From assembly GCA_000708835.1 (NCBI GenBank), contig DF237244.1, positions 7,688 through 71,687 of the forward strand: 64,000 bases of DNA, written 5' to 3'. Made by a program: the position numbers and the translations under genes. Every line of letters starts with the position of its first letter. The stretch's first letter is position 1. The DNA comes from Klebsormidium nitens. Taxonomy: Eukaryota; Streptophyta; Klebsormidiophyceae; Klebsormidiales; Klebsormidiaceae. Of this stretch, positions 55,829 through 64,000 are shown piece after piece. The notes beneath the pieces were generated by a model. The model was not told where the DNA came from. It did no database searches and saw only the letters and a program-made list of their open reading frames with translations.

Positions 55829-57258
55829 ATGAATAGAGCTACTGCAGTTGCCAGAAGCTGCAAATTCTCCTTCCGACTAGCTGGCTGCTTAAATTCCCTC
55901 GTGCAAGATGTTGGCCAGCATGAGAGATTGCTTCTTTCAAGACGCTTCCAAGGATCAGGGTTCCATGGCGCTTCTGTTTGCTCAGGTCCCAATCGGACCA
56001 CATTCCGGTCAAAGGACTCAAGTCCAAGTCCAGCACCAGGTAATCTTTTCAGACGGGGAGTGACCGCTTGCGCTTCTACGCTCAGTACGCCTAAGAATGT
56101 GCACGCGGATCCAGTCAGCTTCTCTCAGGATGGAGCAGCCAAAGTTCCATTTGTCATCGACGCAGACGAAGCCGCTCGCCAGGTGGCAGCTTCAGGACTC
56201 TCAGAGGAGGCCTATCTCGCACAGCTAGTCAAACCGACCCTCCCCTTGGCCCGGCCCGTGATGTCCAAGTTCCATGTAGGGGCGGTCGGGCTAGGCGTCA
56301 GCGGCCGCATCTTCCGGGGGGTCAATCTAGAGTTCCCAGGCCTCCCCCTGCAACAATCAATCCACGCAGAACAGTTTATGATTACGAACGCGATGCTCCA
56401 TGGGGAAAGGGCCCTGAAAGCGATTGCGGTGTCGGCTGCGCCGTGCGGTCACTGCCGGCAGTTTATGTGCGAGTTGCCAGACTCTGGGAAGCTCAAGATC
56501 CTGATTGTGGACAGTCACGCAGAGGAGAGCACACTGGAGCAGCTGTTGCCTCACAGGTGATGACTGTCCTGAGCCCCTTGCATTTGCAGTTACGGGAAGG
56601 CACTTACGAAGTTTCTTCGTTGTCTAATACAAGATCCTATCTTCAATCAACAGCCTTTGCTGGCCTGCACAAGGTCAAGCTGCTCAGAAAGTGAGCTGCA
56701 GTCACTAAGTCGCTCTTCTTCCTTCTTGTTGGAGATGCAGTAAATTCGTCAGAGATTTCAGTTCTCATTATAAGTACTCCCTTGCCCTTGACTCTACTAT
56801 GGCCTTTGCTTTCGTCCCACAGGTTCGGCCCCCACGACTTGAAGGAGGATGCATTCCCTCTGTTACTAGCAGAGCGAGACAACCGACTCGAACTGGAAGA
56901 TGAGGACGGTAGCGAAGGGAGCAGAGAGCTGCGGGAAGCTGCGCTTGAGGCTGCGAACAAATCTTACGCGCCGTATCTAGATTGTCCGTCGGGGCTGGCA
57001 ATCAGAACAGCGGGGGGAAAGGTGTACAGCGGATCCTACATTGAGTCGGCGGCGCACAACCCGAGCATGTCGCCGTTGCACTGCGCGCTAGTCGCGGCTG
57101 TTGCGCTTGGCGGGGAGAGCTTTGTAGATATACGGGAAGCAACGCTTGTGGAGAAGCGTGTGGCACAGACAGAGCACGCGGAGATCATGAAAATCTCGCT
57201 TGCAAAGATTGCTCCTCAGGCGAGGTTAGCTGTTTCTTATGCGCGGAGGAAACTGTGA
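55829..57258 (+). CDS. CDA: Cytidine deaminase, two-domain homodimeric type, with N-terminal extension
   Basis: Exons 55829-56556 and 56823-57258; 387 residues. Hydrolytic deamination of cytidine and deoxycytidine in pyrimidine salvage. Catalytic domain at about 105-243: KFHVGAVGLG, zinc and proton-shuttle motif HAE (His179, Glu181), PCGHC (Cys206, Cys209), LPHRFGP at the junction. The second domain (about 265-387) keeps the fold (AANKSYAPYLDCPSGLAI, YIESAAHNPSMSPLHCALVA) but lacks the zinc ligands, as in Arabidopsis CDA1 and E. coli Cdd. The first about 100 residues are extra, rich in Arg, Ser and Ala and low in acids (MNRATAVARSCKFSFRLAG), like an organelle transit peptide; the usual plant enzyme lacks this. 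ATG 55829 is the first in-frame ATG. Confidence 0.93.
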
Positions 57259-58631
57259 TCAGCTCTGTTGTCTGTCTGGACTGAGCACGTGTTGTTGGCC
57301 TGCCTGGAGCGAGCTCCGAAACATCAAAGACTACTTGAAGGCCTTCTTGAACAGCCTAATCGTACATAAATCCTATCTATACGCAGGGTTCACAAAGAAA
57401 GGAAAATGAAAGCTAGTGCCATAGTGCAACTTATTAATAGAAACGATGTTCGAATGTTGCATAGGTCCGCAAATTCAGCAACAGTTTCTATCAACCCTCA
57501 GCGACCATCAGTCCTTAATCAATTATGGTCAAATGAGTCAATTGCCAAGCACTTTTTTTTCTTGTGCTTCGACTTGATCAAACTTGAGCTTATGCATCGG
57601 TCTTTCCGATCATAGATCGATCATGTCAATACACTATTTGTACGTTCGAGATTATTACAGGTCATCTAAGTTTCATGTGACATCGGGAATAATCCGAAGC
57701 ACTCCGAGCGCAAGTGAAAGGTGTCCTCACTCGTTCTGTTGCACGTTAAAGGCGATCGACTCACGCATGCTGTGTTCGAGACCTAGAGAGCTGCCGTCTA
57801 TAACAATCTCTGATACTTTATAACAGTCTCAGGCAATAGCTATAAATTTCATGTTACATGAGAAGATTATATGCCCGGATTTGATCGTGTGCACAGGGGT
57901 GTATATATTTGATGCTGCAATCAAGCTAGTGCGCCTTGAAGTTGATCGTGGCGCCGCTGCATGAAACAAGCATGTGCCGCCCATAAGCGTCTACCTCGGA
58001 ATCCAATGAATCCGCGAATGCAGGGACAAATCTTCGCCAGCCATATGCATGCATGTCCAGATCCACTCGGTTTGCAGGTAGTAAGAAAGAGTAGAATGTG
58101 CTCATGCACCTTAGTACTGAGGTATGCTCATTCATTCCTAATGGAAGTAGGGGTAAATATAGTACGTTTGAATATGTTTCTCGCATCCATGGCGCGAAAG
58201 GCAGCTTCCCAGCCGCAGATTGAATCGATTTCAAATAGTCCAGATTAACTCTCTCACTCGTTCTGTACAAACATCTCATATACGTTTCATGTTCACTAAT
58301 CTGCCAGTGCAAGCCGTTAGTCCAATCTGAGTTAAACATAAGCCTAAGCAATCAATGTGGCAGTGGCTAGATCCGCAGCCCGCGGACTGCCGGAAGTCAA
58401 GGTACGTGTTTCCTTTTATTTTGAACGAATCTCTTTCTAGCGACATTTGCCATAACAATATTGATACTAGAGCATAGCTTCGAAGCCCTTTCTCCGGTTT
58501 CTACTTGCGACGCTGATGCTTTCCTCATACCCTACGCACGTTGTACTCATGCGACCACCCTTGTCTAGATTCTCTCTGGCGCAAGGACTACGGCTCGAGC
58601 TACGTTTGTTTGGCTGATACGTGGCAGCGGC
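57259..58631. other. Convergent intergenic region
   Basis: About 1.37 kb between the 3' ends of CDA and the coiled-coil gene. AT-rich; frames at 57926-58351 overlap on both strands without motifs. No supported gene. Confidence 0.35.
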
Positions 58632-61600
58632 CTAGTGGATGGTGACTTCTTTGATCTTTGAAAGGAGGCCGCTGTTGTAAGCTTTCTCGACGTCATCCAT
58701 TGCTGGCTCCTTCTTGAAAGCTCTCTCGCTGCACGTGGCGGGAGCAAAGTATCAAATCAAGTTTTCAACTTTTCCTATCCTTAAACGGTGTACTTGCATG
58801 CTCTGCGATGGCTCCTTCAGAATCGCATTGCATCCTTTTTCTGATCGAAACGAAGTTGAACATTCCCTGACGCTTGACGGGTTTATTGACGCCAATCCAA
58901 TGATCTCTTGTTCAACAGTTCAAAACCGACATCTGCCATCCTTCATGCCATGTCCTCCAGGCAAAGAATCGTAATTAAGCCTTCCGTCCGACTCTCGGGC
59001 TTCGATGCATAAAGTCGATCTCACACCGGACCTGCCTTTGCATCAAAATTGCGATGCTAGAAGAAGCATGTTTCCTGCTTACTGAGTCAGATCCCCCGAC
59101 CGATCAGACCAGAGCGTCTAAGTCTAATTTGCAGCCGAGTCGTTATTTTCTTCAAGAAGGAGAGGACACTCTTCTCACCGTATCTGCCTCTCCAGCTCGT
59201 TCTTGTGCGCGATCCGGCGTTCCGCTTCCGCCTTCCGGCGCGCCTGGTCCGCGGCCGCCTGGTCCGCCTCCTGCTTCAGCCGCGCCTTGAGCAGCGCCAA
59301 CTCCTCCTCCTTGGCGCGCACCCGCCGCTCCTGCCAGCGGAAAAGGAACTCAGGAAAGGCGGGAACGGAACCTAAAGATCGACTGTTCAAATTCAATTCG
59401 GGCGCTCCTTACCACGAACCCGTGTTTGTGCAGCATTTCCACCGAGTCACGGCCACCGCTCCTTACAGTAGAGACAGGCAGTCTCAAGACAACCATGGAA
59501 TTTTCTGCAAGTCACTTATGTACAAATACTTATGATTCGTAGGTCCAAAAACTGCCGCCTTGAGCACCTCCGTTGCTGAGAAGGAGTTCGAAAAACACTG
59601 CTATACACATCCCAAGGAAAAACTGAGAAGAAAATGGCACCCTAGCAGCGCGCGCGCACCTCCTTGTCTTTGAGCTGTTGCGCGAGCACGCGCTTCATCT
59701 CCTCCCGCTTGTCCACGAGTGCGCGCTGGCGCCGCTTCTCGTCCTCCGCGTTCTCGCGCTGTTTTTGCTCTTGCAGCCGCTCCAGCATCGCCTCGTCCTG
59801 GCAGCAATATACTCGGAGTTTTACCAATCTTCCGAGCTTTATGTTGCTCATAATCATAGACTCTCTGAGCTTTAGGGTCGCGGGGCTTGGTCTGATAGCA
59901 CACTGACAGTGGTCCTAAGACGCTTACTCGTGGAATTGGGCTAGCCGACTCAAGGGAAAATTTGTCTAGCCGACAAACAACGATCCGCCAGCTTCGACGG
60001 GTGCAGCTACAACTCAGAACGGTTAGGTCGAACACAGAGACCCCTTCGCTTTTATGGGCTCGAAAAAGTGCCTCTGCACTCGAAACAGAGCCTTCCAGAA
60101 CCTTCCGGCCCTTTCATTTACCAGGACCCCACCAAAGCCATTGACAGACTTAAAACCCTAGAACCCTAAAACCCTTATTTCTAAAACCCTAAAACTCAAA
60201 CGGACTTTCTCATCGACATATTGCAGGATTCTGGCAACCGACATCATATATGCGCTCACCACCAGGCCCTTCTTCTGCATCTCGGGAATTTTGGTGAGCG
60301 CCATCGCCATGCGCCGCGCCTGGTCGTCCTGCCGGGCCTGCCACTCCGCCTTCCGCTTCTCAGCCTGCGGAACGGAAAACGGATTCTCGGAATAACGGAA
60401 AGACGTCTACTACGCCGGAAGATGGAACTTCGCGCATGTTCTGCACACCGGGCTGACGGAATCCCTCCTGTTAGAACGGACGGAAGGAGAACAGGGTTTT
60501 CCCGGCGGACTCTAGGGACCCCCTTTCAATATAACCGTCCATAATCCCTTCAATCGCCATAAATGTTAGTGGACCCGATATCCCAGACCTTTACCTTTCG
60601 AACCTTATAATCAGGAGGGGTCTCTTATATCGGCTCGACCCTTCCGTTCTGTCATCGCTATCAGAGCCTGGTATCCTTCAGGTAGCCTCAAAGCCATCAG
60701 CATTTGCAGAGCTCTCTGGTACTCGCAATGAAAGCAGAAAGACTCTGCTCTCGCAGGTTCTTGTTCTCCAGACCCTTTCGTACGGTCTTCACCTGCTTCT
60801 CAATCTCCTCCGTGTACTGTTGCGTGTACTCGATCTCGTCCTCGATCTTCTTCTTCTTGGCCGCCAGTTTCATGAGCCGGCTCTCCTCGTTGGCCGCCAG
60901 GAACTTCTTCATCGCCTCCTTGCTCGCCTTGCGCGCGCGCTCCTCCGCCATGCGCGCCCTCTGCAAAAAGAGGCCCAAGGTCGTCATATATATATATTCG
61001 AAGTGGCAGCTCTTGCGCGCGCGCACCTCCCCCTTACGCGCGCGCTCCTTCGCCTCTGCAGAGGATGCCCGGGGTCGTTAGCCACACTCTAGAGCTGACC
61101 GCTCTGGCCCGCGACGGACCTAATTCTAAAGACACTGCGAAGCTCACGCCGCGCAACGGACGAGGAGCGAAGCACACGACAAACGAAGGTTCTGACAACA
61201 AGCGTTCGACGGCGTAGCATATTTCGCGCCGCTTTACACGTGAGCTTGCAAACTAATGATTCTCAGAATAAGCCTTCGACGTCGTAGCATATTTTGCAGC
61301 TCTCCACACGCAAGCTTTCAATCTAATGGTGCCCTTTCATTGACTCGGTATATATGTATCTGGGGACGACACCAGCTGGATTCGGAAAGGAGCTCTGACT
61401 TTCTAGGAAGAAAGGAAGGAAGGAGGCCACAATTACCTTTGAGCTGTTGGCCAAGAGTTGTTCCCGAGCTTCACAAAATCAAGTCCGACGATTTCGGCTT
61501 CTTCAGGAAAGGGCCAACAAACACAGAGCTTTTTCACCCACTTTGTTCCAACCCATGTCGGGAGTGATTCCAATCTCAGCACTGGCGTGCCCCACTTTGT

Positions 61601-64000
61601 TCCACGTGCTCTCAAATTGTGGCTCTTCGCCCCTTCGTTTCCTTTTTCAGAACGTGGAGTAAGGCTACAGAATATGTGCGTTCCTCCACTCATGCTGGTA
61701 CGTACCTTCATGTCCCGGATGTCTTGTTTCTTGAGCGCCTCGTCCTCGCGCCGCTTCGTCTCCTCGAGGTCGCGCTTCATCTCCGCCTGCTCCTGCAGCT
61801 GCCGGTCGCGCTCCGCCTTCAGCGCGGCCGCGGCGCGCTTCTTCTCCTCCTGCCAAAGGAAGGGTGTCTCTTCTAAGGATTCTCTTCCCCCTTCCCCAAA
61901 GATCAGCGCGAGGCAAGACGCCGGAGCTCTTGAAAAGGGCACCGGGGCAACTGGACCCCCTCGGCGGCCAGCACAGTGCCCATGTCGCTCGGGACGAATT
62001 TTTATAAATTCTGGTCCGTCGAATGAAATTGTCCCTAAGAACTCAGATGCACGAGTGTTCCTTCTAATCTGACTCCCTCTTCAAGACGATTCTTGAGGCG
62101 GAAGAAACCGCGACATCCGTAAGGCAGGTTTTGGAGAATGTTCAGGATACCGTATTGTCTGTCGAGTCGGTTGTGCAGAAAAAGCTGAGTGTCGATCTCG
62201 TCTGCCTCTTTTTAGGCACTGGAATCGACTGGAGCGCGGTGCGGGTCATCGACAAGAGCAAAAATGATCAGGGTTCCCAAAGAGACCACGAAAGTCTCCC
62301 ACGAAGTCTTGCGTGAAGTCCAAGACGAGGATTTTGGCGGCTAGCAAATCTGGCTCTCTACGCACAGTGGGATCCCTCAGTCCCAGCGCCAAAGTGAACC
62401 TCCAGCGGAGGTCAAAAGGTCGTCGAACTGATTCCAACATTCAAGACACGACAATCTTGGCGTACCTGCTTCCTCGCCTCCTCCTTCTTCCAGGCCTCCA
62501 GATCTTCCTTCTCCTTCGCCGCATACTCCTGGTCCTCCTGGCACGCCTCCTTCCGCTTGTCCAGGTGCTCCTTTACCTGCGCGGAAGCCGAAAGCAGGTA
62601 AAAGGTGGAATGAAGATCATGTTCTGTCGCCTGGCACGCCTCCTTCCGCTTCTCGAATTGCTCTTTCAGCGGCACACGAGCGGAGTACCGGTAAAAGTCG
62701 GAATAGAGAGGATCGTCGTGTCTACAGGTTGACTTGGCACGCCTCCTTCCGCTTCTCGAGGTGCTCCTTCACCTGCGCGGAAGCGGTATACCGGAAATGT
62801 CGGATTAGGAAGTATTGTCGTGTCTAAAAGTCTCGGCACGCCTCCTTCCGCTTCTCGAGAAGCTCCCTTACCCGGGCAATAGCGGAACACCGAAGAGAGG
62901 CACAGAGATGACTTTGTGGCCTACGAACAGCCACAACGCTCCACACATTTGTTTCCGTCCAATCTTCTCGGTTGCATTTTATGGCTGCTCGCCTGAAGAG
63001 CTTAGTGGCGAGGATGGGGAGAAGGGACGTTGGTGTTGAGTCTTGGATGTATTTGACCAGGCAGCACGTCTTGTGTTCCTCACGACTTGGATATCAGAAA
63101 CCGCGTCATCAATACGTCAAAGAGCACCTTGTACGGAGAGCTTGCCATCTTCCGTTGCGTCAATGTGTGTTACTCCTATCTTGGCTTTCCGAGAGCTCGA
63201 TTGCGACATCAAGCACGATCCACACACCTTATGAAGGCTCAGAAACTTCGAGATATAACCAAGAGCCTGATATACGCATGCAACCGGAAGTTGATGTAAA
63301 GCTTGCCTCCGGTGGGAGGCTCAAAAGCTGCAGGTTATAGGCTCTTTATCTGACAATCTCGCCTAGGGCGAGCTTCTAGGAGGCGCCTCAAATAACGCAC
63401 CTGACTGTCGAGCTGCAATTTGATGAGCCGTCTTCTCTCAGCCTCCTTCTGTCTCTCTTCCTTCTCTTTCCTCTTTGCCTCCTCGACTGTGAACTTCTGG
63501 ATCGTGACCCACTCGTCGTCATCAGTAGGACGTGTGTGCATCGATCCTGCAGGAGACAACAGCCTCTCACTGCCTCTATGCGATTTCAAAAAAGTATCGT
63601 TCTGTCCTAGTTGTTTGAATGGTCAAGCTTCCGACTCAAGTGTTGCTGACCCAACCATGGAGAATCGTCTGAAGGCTACTGTTGCGTTCTGTGACGTCAG
63701 CTGGTAGAATGAGAGGTCTGCATGCAGCCATGTTAACTGCTTTATACGTGGCGGGGCTCTTTTTGGTGTGCTGCCAGAAATAGGGTCGTTCTTCAACGAG
63801 AAGCTGAACAAGTAGCGCCACCCTTACTTTATCTACTGGCACTACGAACCTTTGACACCAGCGTAGCTTCGCGTGATCAGAAGTGGGGCAAGCTTTACTC
63901 ACGAGTCGGGCTCCCGAGAGAAGTCGGTGTGTCAGGGCAGCTGTCCCGGTTTGAATAGCTGCTGATCACAAGACGCGCTCTGATCTTATCCTCAATGCTC
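58632..64000 (-). CDS. Long coiled-coil protein, TPH (trichohyalin-plectin-homology)-like, 5' end outside window
   Basis: Supported exons, 5' to 3': 64000-63903 (open at the edge), 63546-63401, 62576-62466, 61849-61706, 60960-60793, 60364-60260, 59797-59660, 59330-59179, 58728-58632; phases agree. Two small extra exons are possible, near 61475-61434 and 61071-61045 (AKERARKGE). The start in view is Ser/Arg-rich with TRPTDDDEWVTIQKFT, followed by a nearly continuous Lys/Glu/Arg helix (AKRKEKEERQKEAERRRL; VKEHLDKRKEACQ; EEKKRAAAALKAERDR; KRREDEALKKQDIRDMK; EEMKRVLAQQLKDKE). It ends in DDVEKAYNSGLLSKIKEVTI. The pattern resembles TPH-domain proteins such as MNS1 and CFAP53, many of which are axonemal, but coiled coils give weak homology, so a cytoskeletal or ciliary role is only a guess. 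The intron after exon 63546-63401 carries copies of the next exon's start. Confidence 0.8.
60151..60196. repeat. Short telomere-like tract (CCCTAAAA type)
   Basis: AAAACCCTAGAACCCTAAAA, then ACCCTT and AAAACCCTAAAAC: four units close to CCCTAAAA, the complement of TTTTAGGG, in the intron between exons 60364-60260 and 59797-59660 of the coiled-coil gene. Confidence 0.7.
62631..62880 (-). repeat. Three extra copies of a coiled-coil exon start in its upstream intron
   Basis: The exon at 62576-62466 starts GCGCAG|GTAAAGGAGCACCTG. Copies of acceptor plus about 38 nt lie at 62675-62631, 62780-62736 and 62880-62835, all keeping GAGAAGCGGAAGGAGGCGTG. Flanking intron words (GGTAAAAG, GGAATAGAG/GGATTAGG, TCGTGTCTA) are shared too. 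Spacing is a regular 95-102 bp. Only the 62780 copy keeps a clean GCGCAG|GTGAAGG acceptor. Confidence 0.88.

Noticed and set aside
62631-62880. The copied exon starts as genuine mutually exclusive exons
   Set aside because: Most copies lack a usable donor or acceptor and their frames close soon after the shared block. Treated as duplications with possible cryptic use only.

Overview
The window is nuclear DNA of a plant-lineage (streptophyte) organism, most likely a charophyte alga of the Klebsormidium type. Genes carry many short GT-AG introns. Several gene families are in their plant form: the SPF27/MOS4 splicing factor, SEC15, a two-domain cytidine deaminase, a type-I prohibitin and a plant-type calcineurin-B-like protein. 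The resistance-like genes have a TIR-NB-ARC-LRR layout. The genus is an inference from gene content and style, not a proven identification.

Left third (1-18.5 kb), accessory region. A fragment of an RI-type LRR protein sits at the left edge. It is followed by a short LRR/Sel1/membrane-anchor gene (687-1802) and a large TIR-NB-ARC-LRR-Sel1-TM gene (4238-7385) whose C-terminal half is a paralogue of the short gene. Next come a CoiA-like nuclease gene (7708-8791), two short related ORFs, and a reverse-strand archaeo-eukaryotic primase / D5-type SF3 helicase gene (9897-14811, 5' end unresolved). The last two families are typical of large DNA viruses and related mobile elements, but the primase gene is split by spliceosomal introns, several of which share one repeated sequence. 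The NLR, CoiA and primase genes carry five apparent frameshifts, and every one looks like the loss of a single G (coding strand) from a G run.

Right two thirds (18.5-64 kb), core genome. In order: a small secreted Cys-containing protein (18514-22265, +), SPF27/MOS4 (23769-25999, -), a calcineurin-B-like EF-hand protein (27143-30129, +), SEC15 (31488-39511, -), a secreted dienelactone-hydrolase-like protein (40830-44603, +), an intronless F-box/LRR protein (45881-47287, -), prohibitin (48742-54660, -), cytidine deaminase (55829-57258, +) and a long coiled-coil protein running off the right edge (58632-64000, -). For SPF27, calcineurin-B-like, SEC15, DLH, prohibitin and CDA all exon phases close into full-length proteins with no frameshift.

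The most unusual structural signal is shared by SEC15, prohibitin and the coiled-coil gene. Short exon edges, each with its splice site and some flanking intron, are repeated two to five times inside the adjacent intron at about 95-205 bp spacing. Together with the repeated introns of the primase gene, this suggests a genome in which tandem duplication across AG|GT junctions actively shapes introns.
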